This document shows positions 1 to 7,639 of a stretch of 64,000 nt of DNA, piece after piece; positions within the stretch are counted from its first letter, which is position 1, and each line of letters starts with the position of its first letter. Source of the DNA: Ruania rhizosphaerae (GTDB lineage Bacteria > Actinomycetota > Actinomycetes > Actinomycetales > Beutenbergiaceae); the NCBI RefSeq assembly GCF_009805705.1, contig NZ_VSMB01000006.1:62001-126000 (forward strand), given 5' to 3'. Made by a program: the position numbers and the translations under genes. Under the pieces are notes generated by a model. It worked only from the letters and a program-made list of their open reading frames with translations. It searched no databases and was not told the origin of the DNA.

Positions 1-2
1 AT

Positions 3-71
3 TGGCCGATGGTGACCAAGCCGGTGGATCTGGCCGAGTTGCTCGCCGGCGTCAGTCCTCGAACTGGGTGA
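3..71 (+). CDS. C-terminal fragment of a gene cut by the window edge (possible response-regulator receiver tail)
   Basis: Only the last 22 codons are present, ending at TGA 69-71. They read WPMVTKPVDLAELLAGV and then a short tail. A Lys-Pro followed by an acidic, Leu-rich helix is the usual end of CheY-like receiver domains, where the Lys is the conserved active-site lysine, so a stand-alone response regulator is one option. The fragment converges on the MarR gene and the two 3' ends overlap by about 20 bp. With so few residues this is a suggestion, not an identification. Confidence 0.3.
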   Translation, partial: WPMVTKPVDLAELLAGVSPRTG

Positions 72-546
72 GCAGGCTGCGCAGGATGCGCGCCAGATCC
101 TCGTCCTCGCCGGTGGCCAGCACGCCGAGAAGTTCGGCTTCCCGCCGCAGCAGGTCCTCCATCGCGGCGTCGACGACGTCCCGTCCTTGCGTGGTCAGCC
201 GCACCCGGACCACGCGCCGGTCGGTCGCGTCCGCGGTGCGGACCACCAATCCGTGCAGCACCAGCCGGTCGATGCGGTTGGTCATGGTGCCCGAGGAGAC
301 CAGCATCTGGGCGATGAGATTCCCCGGTGTCAGCTCATACGGCTCACCAGCGCGCCGCAGTGCGGAGAGCACGTCGAACTCCCACACCTCCAGGCCATGC
401 CTGCTGAATGCCGAGCGCCGGGCCAGGTCCAGGAGCCGGGACAGCCGGGAAATGCGCGAGAAGATCCGCAATGGCGCGACGTCGAGGTCGGGGCGCTCAC
501 GGACCCACGCCTCGACGATCCGGTCGACTTCATCCACCGCGGCCAT
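52..546 (-). CDS. MarR family transcriptional regulator
   Basis: A 164-residue winged-helix regulator of normal MarR length. Residues about 50-135 carry the DNA-binding core: a helix ending FDVLSALRRAG, a recognition-helix region with SSGTMTNRIDRL, and a wing with DRRVVRVRLTTQGR. The Ser-Gly-Thr-Met-Thr-Asn-Arg stretch is typical of the family. MarR proteins bind as dimers to palindromes and are usually released by small phenolic or oxidising ligands; no ligand can be inferred here. A perfect 12-bp palindrome and a -10-like TAATCT stand immediately upstream, so autorepression is likely. The ATG at 544-546 follows the -10 by only 6 nt, which suggests a leaderless mRNA. Confidence 0.88.
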   Translation of the reverse strand: MAAVDEVDRIVEAWVRERPDLDVAPLRIFSRISRLSRLLDLARRSAFSRHGLEVWEFDVLSALRRAGEPYELTPGNLIAQMLVSSGTMTNRIDRLVLHGLVVRTADATDRRVVRVRLTTQGRDVVDAAMEDLLRREAELLGVLATGEDEDLARILRSLLTQFED

Positions 547-552
547 GGACCG

Positions 553-570
553 AGATTACTCGATATCGAG
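553..570 (-). promoter_or_regulatory. MarR gene promoter with palindromic operator
   Basis: On the minus strand TAATCT (553-558) lies 6 nt before the ATG and fits a -10 box of a leaderless transcript. It abuts CTCGATATCGAG (559-570), a perfect 12-bp palindrome of the kind bound by MarR dimers. Occupying it would block the promoter. Confidence 0.55.
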
Positions 571-648
571 AGATCTGCTGGGATGCATGGTGGAAGCCGG
601 TGTCTGCCGCGGGTCGATGCCGCTGGCCGGCGCGACCATTCGTCGTCC

Positions 649-692
649 GGTATCGCCGCACCTCGTGTCAGGTACCGCCGCCGCTCGTGTCA
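649..692. repeat. 22-bp tandem duplication
   Basis: Two adjacent 22-bp units (649-670 and 671-692) match at 19 of 22 positions. Both begin GGTAYCGCCGC and end CTCGTGTCA. The second unit includes the stop codon of the neighbouring TetR gene (690-692). The rest of the 547-689 spacer shows no gene. Confidence 0.6.
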
Positions 693-1373
693 GGCGTGGC
701 CGCCGTCGGCCCGGTTCCCGGTGCGTCCACGGGGTCGCATTGCCGCGCGAGTGAGCCGAGGTTCGGCCTCCAGCGACTGCAGCCCGTTCCACGAGAGGTT
801 GACCAGGTGGGCGGCCACCTCATGCTTCCCGGGTGCGCGAGCGTCGAGCCACCACTGGCCCGTCAGCGCGATCATCCCGACCAGCATCTGTGCATACATG
901 GGCGCGGTTGCCGGATCGAGACCCTGGCGCTCGAACTGCGGTGCGAGCACCTCCTCCACCTGGGTGGCGACGTCGCCGATCAGGGAGGAGAACGTCCCAG
1001 TGGCCTGAGCAACGGGTGAGTCCCGGACGAGGATCCGGAACCCATCGGTGTTGGTCTCGATGTAGTCCAGCAGTGCCAGGGCGGTCCGTTCCACGATGAC
1101 CCGTGGGTGGCCGCCCTCGCGCAGCGATCCGGTCAACGCGGTGAGCAGGATCGCGACCTCGCGGTCAACGATCACCGCATAGATGCCTTCCTTACCCCCG
1201 AAGTGCTCATAGACGACAGGTTTCGAGACCCCGGCCCGGGCAGCGATCTCCTCCACGCTGGTGCCCTCGAAGCCCTTGTCAGCGAACAGCGGCCGGGAGA
1301 CTTCCAGCAGCTGCTCGCGGCGCTCATGGCCAGTCATCCGGGTGCGGGTGACGCGTCGTGTGGGTTCGCTCAC
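690..1373 (-). CDS. TetR family transcriptional regulator
   Basis: A TetR-type repressor of about 227 residues. The N-terminal helix-turn-helix is clear: RREQLLEVSRPLFADKG, then TSVEEIAARAGVSKPVVYEHF and GGKEGIYAVIVDRE. The C-terminal ligand-binding part is all helical and unassigned. I chose the GTG at 1371-1373 because GGAGG sits just upstream, although the spacing is short; the ATG at 1335-1337 is an alternative 12 codons downstream. The target is unknown. It lies upstream of the MarR gene on the same strand, separated by about 140 bp, so the two need not be cotranscribed. Confidence 0.85.
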   Translation of the reverse strand: MSEPTRRVTRTRMTGHERREQLLEVSRPLFADKGFEGTSVEEIAARAGVSKPVVYEHFGGKEGIYAVIVDREVAILLTALTGSLREGGHPRVIVERTALALLDYIETNTDGFRILVRDSPVAQATGTFSSLIGDVATQVEEVLAPQFERQGLDPATAPMYAQMLVGMIALTGQWWLDARAPGKHEVAAHLVNLSWNGLQSLEAEPRLTRAAMRPRGRTGNRADGGHA

Positions 1374-1535
1374 GCCTCCATCATGCCGTGCGTTGGCAAC
1401 GAGGTGACCGGCCGTACCCATGCGCGGCCGGCTGTCATACCTGGTCCGTCGTGCCTTATCCGGTACTCCGGTGCCAGCCGCCCGCGCGTCGCAGGTATGC
1501 TCGCATGCGTCCCGCGCACCGGCGTGCGCGGGCAG

Positions 1536-1607
1536 TCCGCCCTGGTGTAATGGCAGCACGCCGGCCTTTGGTGCCGTGTGGTCCGGGTTCGAATCCTGGG
1601 GGCGGAG
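1536..1607 (+). tRNA. trnQ: tRNA-Gln(TTG)
   Basis: The acceptor strands TCCGCCC (1536-1542) and GGGCGGA (1600-1606) pair perfectly. The anticodon loop CTTTGGT (1566-1572) has TTG at 1568-1570, reading CAA glutamine codons. The T-arm contains GGTTCGAATCC. The 3' CCA is not encoded (GCCG follows). The outermost anticodon-stem pair is a C-U mismatch, otherwise the cloverleaf is normal. Confidence 0.95.
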
Positions 1608-1737
1608 CCGACCTCGAGCGGGTTCAATCACCCGTCCGGTGATCCAATCCCGCCTGAGGCGCCCGCCAGGGATTCCAGCGCCGCAGCAGGATCGAGCCGT
1701 GAGTGTGGACGCGGGCTACGGCTCCCGGTTCAGCAGT

Positions 1738-1743
1738 TACAGT
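1738..1743 (+). promoter_or_regulatory. -10-like box of glmU, probable leaderless start
   Basis: TACAGT ends 7 nt before the GTG start codon of glmU at 1751. That distance places the transcription start on or next to the start codon, so no ribosome-binding site is needed, and none is visible. Confidence 0.5.
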
Positions 1744-1750
1744 GGCCTGT

Positions 1751-3313
1751 GTGAGCCTGACGCCACCCGCTGCCGTGATCGTTCTTGCCGCAGGCCAGGG
1801 CACCCGGATGAAGTCCGCGACGCCGAAGGTCCTGCACCGTCTCGCCGGCCGCTCCTTGCTGGGGCACGTGCTCCGGACGGCGACCTCGCTACGTCCGGAG
1901 AGGGTCGCCGTCGTGGTTCGCCATGAGCGCGATCTGGTGGCCGCGCACGCACGTGAGCTGGAGCCCTCCGTGCTCATCGCCGACCAGGACGAGGTACCCG
2001 GTACCGGCCGCGCCGTCGAGTGCGCTCTCCTGGCGCTGGACGCTGCCGTGCAGTCCGAAAACCTCGCGGAGAGGGACGAGCGCGCTCCGCTTGCGACGGC
2101 CGATGGCGGGATCACGGGGCCCGTGGTGATCCTCTCCGGGGACGTGCCGCTGCTGGACGGCCCGACCGTCAGTTCGCTGGTGCAGTCCCACCAGGACGAG
2201 GGCAACGCCATCACGGTGCTCACCACCGTCCTCGACGACGCCACGGGGTATGGCCGGGTCATACGCGACGAGAATGACCAGATCGCGAAGATCGTCGAGC
2301 ACCGGGACGCCACCGAGGACGAGCGGGCGATCAAGGAGATGAACTCCGGTGTCTACGTGATGGACTCCAGCGTCCTGCGCTCGGCGTTGGCCGAGGTCGA
2401 CCGTGCCAACGATCAGGGCGAGGTCTACCTCACGGACGTCATTGCTCTCGCCCGCCGCCGGGGTGGCGACGTGCGAGCGGTCGTCACCGATGACCCGATG
2501 CTCGTCGAAGGTGTCAACGACCGGGTGCAGCTCGCCACGCTCGGGGCTGAGCTGAATCGCCGCATCGTCACCGACTGGATGCGCGCCGGGGTGACGGTCG
2601 TCGATCCGGCGACCACCTGGATCGACGGCGATGTCCGGCTCTCCCCGGACGTGACCATCCTGCCCGGCACCCAGTTGCACGGAACGACCACTGTGGACAC
2701 CGGCAGCGTCATCGGTCCTGACACCACGCTCACCGACGTCGAGATCGGCGAGAACTCGACCGTCATCCGCACCCATGGCACCGGCGGACGCATCGGGGAC
2801 GATGCCACTGTGGGGCCGTTCACGTTCTTCCGGCCCGGGCTCGAGCTCGGAGAGCGGGGCAAGCTCGGGGCGTTCGTGGAGGTCAAGAACTCCCAGATCG
2901 GTGCCGGGACGAAGGTGCCGCACCTGTCCTATATCGGTGACGCCACCATCGGCGAGGAGACCAACATCGGTGCGGCCAGCATCACCGTCAACTATGACGG
3001 CGTGAACAAGCACCGCACGGTGATCGGCTCCTACGCCCGTACGGGCGCCGACAACATGTTCGTGGCACCGGTCCGGGTGGGGGACGGGGCCTATACCGGG
3101 GCCGGGACTGTCGTCAGGCGGGACGTCCCGCCGGGGGCGCTGGGCGTGACGACCGGCAATCAGCGCAACATCGAGGGGTGGACGGCCAGTCGCCGTCCTG
3201 GCACACCTGCTGCCGAGGCGGCCGGACGCGCCCTCGGTGACCAGTTCTCTGCACAGGCGCAGGCCGAGGCCAGTCGCCGTCAGACCGACTCCCACACCCC
3301 CGACCCGAGCTGA
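1751..3313 (+). CDS. glmU: bifunctional UDP-N-acetylglucosamine pyrophosphorylase / glucosamine-1-phosphate N-acetyltransferase GlmU
   Basis: A cytoplasmic enzyme of about 520 residues. It acetylates glucosamine-1-phosphate and then transfers UMP to give UDP-GlcNAc for peptidoglycan. The N-terminal uridyltransferase domain has the nucleotide-binding signature LAAGQGTRMKS at residues 12-22, followed by ILSGDVPLLDG. The C-terminal third is a left-handed beta helix of hexapeptide repeats, with HLSYIGDATIGEETNIGA and NYDGVNKHRTVIGS marking the acetyltransferase site. The length is slightly above the usual 450-490 because of an insert after the first domain start and a polar C-terminal tail. The GTG start is chosen because the upstream -10 implies a leaderless message and the N-terminus fits the family. 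prs follows after 29 bp. Confidence 0.96.
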   Translation: MSLTPPAAVIVLAAGQGTRMKSATPKVLHRLAGRSLLGHVLRTATSLRPERVAVVVRHERDLVAAHARELEPSVLIADQDEVPGTGRAVECALLALDAAVQSENLAERDERAPLATADGGITGPVVILSGDVPLLDGPTVSSLVQSHQDEGNAITVLTTVLDDATGYGRVIRDENDQIAKIVEHRDATEDERAIKEMNSGVYVMDSSVLRSALAEVDRANDQGEVYLTDVIALARRRGGDVRAVVTDDPMLVEGVNDRVQLATLGAELNRRIVTDWMRAGVTVVDPATTWIDGDVRLSPDVTILPGTQLHGTTTVDTGSVIGPDTTLTDVEIGENSTVIRTHGTGGRIGDDATVGPFTFFRPGLELGERGKLGAFVEVKNSQIGAGTKVPHLSYIGDATIGEETNIGAASITVNYDGVNKHRTVIGSYARTGADNMFVAPVRVGDGAYTGAGTVVRRDVPPGALGVTTGNQRNIEGWTASRRPGTPAAEAAGRALGDQFSAQAQAEASRRQTDSHTPDPS

Positions 3314-3342
3314 GACACCGCCCCATGAGGAGTACCCAGACC

Positions 3343-4323
3343 ATGACAGGTATCACGAGCCACGGCGAGAAGCGCTTGGTGCTGGTCTCCGGCCGTGCCC
3401 ACCCCGAGCTCGCTCAGGCCGTGGCCGACGAGCTGGGCATCGAGGTGGTCCCGACCACGCTGTACGACTTCGCCAACGGTGAGATCTACGTGCGATTCGC
3501 CGAGAGCGTGCGTGGCGCCGACGCATTCGTGCTGCAGTCGCACACTGCTCCGATCAACGAGTGGATCATGGAGCAACTGCTCATGACCGATGCGCTCAAG
3601 CGCGCGTCCGTGAAGCAGGTGACGGCGGTCATGCCGTTCTACGGGTACGCCCGCCAGGACAAGAAGCACCGCGGGCGTGAGCCCATCTCGGCCCGGCTGA
3701 TGGCCGATATGTTCGCCACCGCGGGAGCCGACCGGCTGATGAGCGTGGACCTGCACGCGGCGCAAACTCAGGGATTCTTCAACGGTCCGGTCGACCACCT
3801 GTGGGCGATGCCGATCCTCACCGACTATGTGCGTACCCGGGTCGATCTGGCCAACGCCGCTGTCGTCTCGCCGGATGCCGGCCGGATCCGCGTGGCCGAG
3901 CAGTGGGCGGCCAAGCTCGGCGGGGTTCCGCTGGCCTTCGTGCACAAGACCCGTGACATCACGCGCCCGAACCAGGCCGTGGCCAACCGGGTGGTCGGCG
4001 ATGTGGAGGGCCGCGACTGCGTGCTCGTGGACGACCTGATCGACACCGGCGGCACGATCGCCGAGGCCGCGAAGGTGCTGATGGCAGCCGGTGCCAAGAG
4101 CGTGATCGTCGCCGCCACCCACGGCGTGCTCTCGGACCCGGCCGTGCGCCGGCTCACCGAATCCGGCGCCCGTGAGGTGGTCATCACCGACACCCTGCCC
4201 ATCTCCGCGGACAAGCACTTCGAGCAGCTCACCGTGCTCTCGATCGCTCCGCTGCTGGCCCGCGCGATCCGGGAAGTGTTCGACGACGGTTCGGTGACCA
4301 GCCTGTTCGACGGGAACGTCTGA
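3343..4323 (+). CDS. prs: ribose-phosphate pyrophosphokinase
   Basis: Makes PRPP from ribose-5-phosphate and ATP, feeding purine, pyrimidine, His, Trp and NAD synthesis. The protein has 326 residues. Diagnostic motifs are FANGEIYVRFAESVRG, the catalytic-loop region YARQDKKHRGREP, DLHAAQTQGFF, and the PRPP-binding loop CVLVDDLIDTGGTI near residue 230. The ATG at 3343 is preferred because GAGGAG lies about 10 nt upstream; an ATG six codons earlier overlaps that site. glmU-prs is a conserved actinobacterial pair and the two are probably cotranscribed. NadC in this window consumes PRPP. Confidence 0.96.
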   Translation: MTGITSHGEKRLVLVSGRAHPELAQAVADELGIEVVPTTLYDFANGEIYVRFAESVRGADAFVLQSHTAPINEWIMEQLLMTDALKRASVKQVTAVMPFYGYARQDKKHRGREPISARLMADMFATAGADRLMSVDLHAAQTQGFFNGPVDHLWAMPILTDYVRTRVDLANAAVVSPDAGRIRVAEQWAAKLGGVPLAFVHKTRDITRPNQAVANRVVGDVEGRDCVLVDDLIDTGGTIAEAAKVLMAAGAKSVIVAATHGVLSDPAVRRLTESGAREVVITDTLPISADKHFEQLTVLSIAPLLARAIREVFDDGSVTSLFDGNV

Positions 4324-4378
4324 GCCGAACCGCCGACGGGTTCCTCACAGGCGCCCGCCGATCGGAGGTCAACTGTGG

Positions 4379-4447
4379 TTCCGGCTGCGGCGTTGCTCGG
4401 GTAGACTGCACCGGTTGCCTCGGCGAGGGGTGGGAGATCTCCCACCC
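4379..4447 (+). promoter_or_regulatory. rplY promoter and leader palindrome
   Basis: TAGACT (4402-4407) fits a -10 box, with a weak TTCCGG 17 bp upstream. Transcription would give a leader of about 140 nt before the rplY ATG at 4552. The leader begins with a perfect 20-bp palindrome, GGGTGGGAGA followed by TCTCCCACCC (4428-4447). It could be a protein-binding site or a hairpin of a ribosomal-protein leader. Function is inferred only. Confidence 0.4.
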
Positions 4448-4551
4448 GTGATCGACGCGGCGGATCCCCGACGGGCCTGGTCCGTGCGGTGTGTTCGCTC
4501 GCTGTCGCCCGCCTGGCGTGCCCACCACCACACCGTCTGCGAGAGAGATCC

Positions 4552-5187
4552 ATGGCTAGCAACGAGAACCGCGTCTCCGCCTCCGTCCGCTCCGACTTCG
4601 GTAAGGGTGCCGCGCGACGCACCCGCCGTCAGGGCCTGACCCCGGCCGTCCTCTACGGCCACGGCACCGACCCGGTGCACCTGTCCCTGCCGACGCACGA
4701 GACGTGGCTGATCCTCAAGGACAACCCGAACGCGCTGCTGACCCTGGACATCGACGGCAAGACCGAACTCGCGCTGCCGCGTGACATCCAGCGTCACCCG
4801 GTGCGTTGGACGCTCGAGCACGTCGACCTCATCCTGGTCCGCAAGGGCGAGAAGGTCGTCGTCGACGTCCCGGTCCACGTCGAGGGCGAGACGGCCTCCG
4901 GCACCAGCTACACGCTCGAGGCGTCGAGCATCAGCCTCGAGGCCGAGGCCACGCACCTGCCGGAGTACATCGAGGTTTCGGTCGAGGGCCTCGAGGACGG
5001 CGACATCATCCGCGCCGGCGCCCTGACCCTGCCCGAGGGCAGTGCCCTGGAGACCGACCCGGAGACCGCCGTCGTGGTCGTCTACGTGCCGCGTGAGGAG
5101 CCCTCCGAGGACGAGGCCGAGGACACCGAGGCGAGCGCTGCTGAGGCCCCGGCCGAGGCATCCGCCGAGTCCTCGGACGAGTCCTGA
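4552..5187 (+). CDS. rplY: 50S ribosomal protein L25/general stress protein Ctc
   Basis: A 211-residue member of the long L25 (TL5/CTC) form, which binds 5S rRNA. The N-terminal L25 domain has RVSASVRSDFGKGAARRTRRQG and LTPAVLYGHG, then DIQRHPVRWTLEHVDLILVRKGEKV. A C-terminal beta domain follows (LPEYIEVSVEGLEDGDIIRAGALTLPEG). The last 35 residues are an acidic Glu/Ala/Ser tail, as is common in actinobacteria. The ATG at 4552 is chosen because the family N-terminus starts here. pth follows after 30 bp, the usual partner. Confidence 0.95.
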   Translation: MASNENRVSASVRSDFGKGAARRTRRQGLTPAVLYGHGTDPVHLSLPTHETWLILKDNPNALLTLDIDGKTELALPRDIQRHPVRWTLEHVDLILVRKGEKVVVDVPVHVEGETASGTSYTLEASSISLEAEATHLPEYIEVSVEGLEDGDIIRAGALTLPEGSALETDPETAVVVVYVPREEPSEDEAEDTEASAAEAPAEASAESSDES

Positions 5188-5217
5188 TCCGAGCCAGTCT
5201 GATCTGAACCGAGCGCG

Positions 5218-5826
5218 ATGACCGATGTGAACGGGCCGTGGCTGGTGGTGGGCCTGGGGAATCCTGGGCCCACCTACGCCGCGAATCGCCACAACGTCGG
5301 TCACATGGTGCTCGACACCCTTGCCCGGGATGTTCCGGGCAGCTTCGCCACGCACAAGTCCCGGGCCGCCGTCCTCGACGGCCGGCTCGGGACTGTGGCG
5401 TCCGGTGCTCCTGGGCCCCGGGTGGTGCTGGCCAAACCTGCCAGCTACATGAATCTCTCCGGCAAGCCTGTGGCGGCACTGATGCGGTTCTACGACGTGA
5501 CCGCCGACCGGCTGCTGGTCGTCCATGACGAGCTCGACCTGCCGCTATCGACTCTCCGCCTGAAGCAGGGTGGCGGAGAAGGCGGCCACAACGGGCTCAA
5601 ATCGATCTCCCAGGCGCTCGGCACCCGGGACTACCTCAGGCTGCGCGTCGGTATCGGCAGACCGCCCGGACGGATGGACGCAGCCGACTATGTGCTGCGC
5701 GACTTCGCCGCCACTGAGCGAGACGAACTCGCCGTGACGTTGGTCGACGCGGCGGATGCCGTCACGGACCTCATCAACGAGGGACTGCTCCGGGCCCAGA
5801 CCCGCTGGCACGCCGCCCGTCCGTGA
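5218..5826 (+). CDS. pth: peptidyl-tRNA hydrolase
   Basis: Releases peptides from prematurely dropped peptidyl-tRNAs so the tRNA can be reused. The protein has 202 residues, the usual length. The N-terminus [20 protein letters not shown] holds the catalytic His (residue 25) and substrate-binding Asn residues. [13 protein letters not shown] and VVHDELDLP, the latter with the catalytic Asp, follow, and GGHNGLKSI is the family motif that contacts the tRNA. It lies directly downstream of rplY and is likely cotranscribed with it. Confidence 0.96.
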   Translation: MTDVNGPWLVVGLGNPGPTYAANRHNVGHMVLDTLARDVPGSFATHKSRAAVLDGRLGTVASGAPGPRVVLAKPASYMNLSGKPVAALMRFYDVTADRLLVVHDELDLPLSTLRLKQGGGEGGHNGLKSISQALGTRDYLRLRVGIGRPPGRMDAADYVLRDFAATERDELAVTLVDAADAVTDLINEGLLRAQTRWHAARP

Positions 5827-5852
5827 GTGGGACAGAACTTCTCACGCCCAAC

Positions 5853-5879
5853 TGTCGATTTCCACGACCGTCGCACGTC
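5853..5879 (+). promoter_or_regulatory. putative ECF42-type promoter of the DGPF-sigma operon
   Basis: TGTCGA (5853-5858) and CGTC (5876-5879) are separated by 17 bp, upstream of the DGPF gene at 5921. As I recall it, the reported target promoter of the ECF42 sigma factor in Streptomyces venezuelae is TGTCGA at -35 and CGA/TC at -10. The match suggests that the sigma factor encoded two genes downstream drives its own operon. Confidence 0.6.
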
Positions 5880-5920
5880 ATCGTCATGACAGATGTCGCT
5901 ACGGAGAGGAAACTCTGACC

Positions 5921-6289
5921 ATGTCCACGTATGTCGTCCTGTTGACTGGAGACGAGACAGTTTGGGAGAAGGTGGACGCCGAGCAACAGGCCTCCGTCTT
6001 CGCCAAACACGAGGAGTTCGCACGCTTGCTCGCGGCGAGAGGCCATCAGCTCGCCGGTGGCGAGGAACTGAAGCCGTCGCAAGGGACCAAGAAGATCACC
6101 CCAGGCGCCGATGGCAAACTCACGGTCACTGACGGGCCGTATGCCGAGACCGTCGAGCAGCTCGGCGGTTTCTACCTCGTCGAGAGCGACGATCTGGAGG
6201 ATCTGATCGAGATCTGCGGGGTGCTGGCCGAGTCCCACGGGGCGATCGAAGTGCGGGCAGCGGTGGACCACAGCGGCAACGGGGGCTGA
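5921..6289 (+). CDS. YCII-related/DGPF-domain protein
   Basis: A small (122 aa) ferredoxin-like YCII/DGPF protein. The hallmark DGPYAETVEQLGGFYLVE is at about residues 68-85, matching the DGPFxExKExxxGF signature of proteins that accompany ECF42 sigma factors. The ATG at 5921 is preceded by GGAGAGGA at a good distance. The sigma-factor gene follows within about 20 bp, so the pair is an operon. The biochemical role of DGPF proteins is not established. Confidence 0.88.
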   Translation: MSTYVVLLTGDETVWEKVDAEQQASVFAKHEEFARLLAARGHQLAGGEELKPSQGTKKITPGADGKLTVTDGPYAETVEQLGGFYLVESDDLEDLIEICGVLAESHGAIEVRAAVDHSGNGG

Positions 6290-6309
6290 CACTGCTCACG
6301 ATCGAGCGG

Positions 6310-7512
6310 GTGCTGCGCGATGAGTGGGGCCGATTGCTGGCCCTGCTCGTCGCGCGGTACCGCCGGCTCGATGTGGCGGAAGATGGTCTGGCCGATGCTT
6401 TCGAGGCGGCTGCCCGCACGTGGCCGGCCGACGGCGAGCCTGACAATCCTGCCGCGTGGCTGCTGACGGCTGCGCGTCGTAGGATCTCCGATCAGCTGCG
6501 TTCCGAAGCTGTGCTGGTCCGCCGCATGCCACACCTGGTGGTTGACGCGGAGCTCGCCGCCGGATCGCAGCGTGTGATGGCGGACCCCGGTGACGAACTG
6601 AGTGACGAACGGTTGCGCCTGGTGCTCTTGTGCGCGCACCCGCGACTGACGTCTGAGGCGGCTGCCGCGCTCACACTACGGCTTGTACTCGGCGTGTCCA
6701 CGGCGGACATTGCTCGGCTATTCCTGCTGCCGACATCGACGATGGCAGCTCGATTGACCAGGGCTCGACGCAAGCTCGCTGGAGCGGACTTCACGATTCC
6801 TACCCCTGCGGAACTACCGAGCAGGGTCGCAGTCAGCGCCGAGGTGGCCTACCTCGCGTTCGCTGCCGGTTACGCACCTGGCTCAGGTGCAGACGTGCTG
6901 CGCACAGACACTGCCGGAGAGGCGATCCGCCTGGTGCGTGTGATCCGGTCCCTGGTCCGTGGCGCCGACGCCGAACTCGATGCACTCCTAGCGCTCATGT
7001 TGCTTCAGCACTCGCGTCGTGACGCTCGGGTCCGTGATGGCAAACTGGTCGTGCTACCCGACCAGGACCGTGCCTTGTGGCGCTACGACGAGATCGGCGA
7101 AGCTCTCGAGCTTCTGAAACCACTGGCCGCCGCCCCACCGGCCTCCTTCCTGTTGCAGGCGATGATCGCAGCGGAGCACGCCATCGCGCCTTCGCCAGAT
7201 CAGACGGCGTGGAACCGGATCGTCGCGAGATACGACGAGTTGCTCACCCTGGTGGACTCACCGGTCGTTCGGCTCAACCGTGCAGTGGCACTCGCGGAGC
7301 TGGCCGGGCCAGACGCCGGCCTGGCAGCCCTGGAAGGCATCGCGATTCCCGGGCACCGGCTGCCTGCCGCGCGGGCTGAGCTGCTGGTACGTGTCGGCAG
7401 GATCGACGACGCCCGGCGTTCATTCGACACCGCCCTCGCCCTGTGTATGAACGAAGCCGAACGCGCACACCTGATCGCCCGACGGTTGCGGCTCGAGAGC
7501 AGGGCCGACTGA
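6310..7512 (+). CDS. ECF42-group RNA polymerase sigma factor with C-terminal TPR-like extension
   Basis: About 400 residues. Region 2 is the segment DVAEDGLADAFEAAARTWP to AAWLLTAARRRISDQLR. Region 4 is LTLRLVLGVSTADIARLFLLPTSTMAARLTRARRKL. A long helical C-terminal part follows, with VRLNRAVALAELAGPDAGLAALEG and a final ARAELLVRVGRIDDARRSF repeat, the TPR-like extension that marks ECF42. The start is uncertain. In-frame codons just upstream of the GTG at 6310 read LLTIER, which resembles the family N-terminus, but they contain no ATG, GTG or TTG. A CTG start at 6286 or 6292, translationally coupled to the DGPF gene, is possible. No anti-sigma gene is adjacent. Confidence 0.9.
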   Translation: MLRDEWGRLLALLVARYRRLDVAEDGLADAFEAAARTWPADGEPDNPAAWLLTAARRRISDQLRSEAVLVRRMPHLVVDAELAAGSQRVMADPGDELSDERLRLVLLCAHPRLTSEAAAALTLRLVLGVSTADIARLFLLPTSTMAARLTRARRKLAGADFTIPTPAELPSRVAVSAEVAYLAFAAGYAPGSGADVLRTDTAGEAIRLVRVIRSLVRGADAELDALLALMLLQHSRRDARVRDGKLVVLPDQDRALWRYDEIGEALELLKPLAAAPPASFLLQAMIAAEHAIAPSPDQTAWNRIVARYDELLTLVDSPVVRLNRAVALAELAGPDAGLAALEGIAIPGHRLPAARAELLVRVGRIDDARRSFDTALALCMNEAERAHLIARRLRLESRAD

Positions 7513-7639
7513 CGACGGTGGGCCCCCGGAGCCCGTTCCGTGCCCGACCCATCGGAGTACAGTAGAGCCCTGCCTGGTGCCCCGCCTGTGGGAGTGCATC
7601 GGGCTCGTTGTGCTGCCCGCCTGCTGGACGAACGGATCC

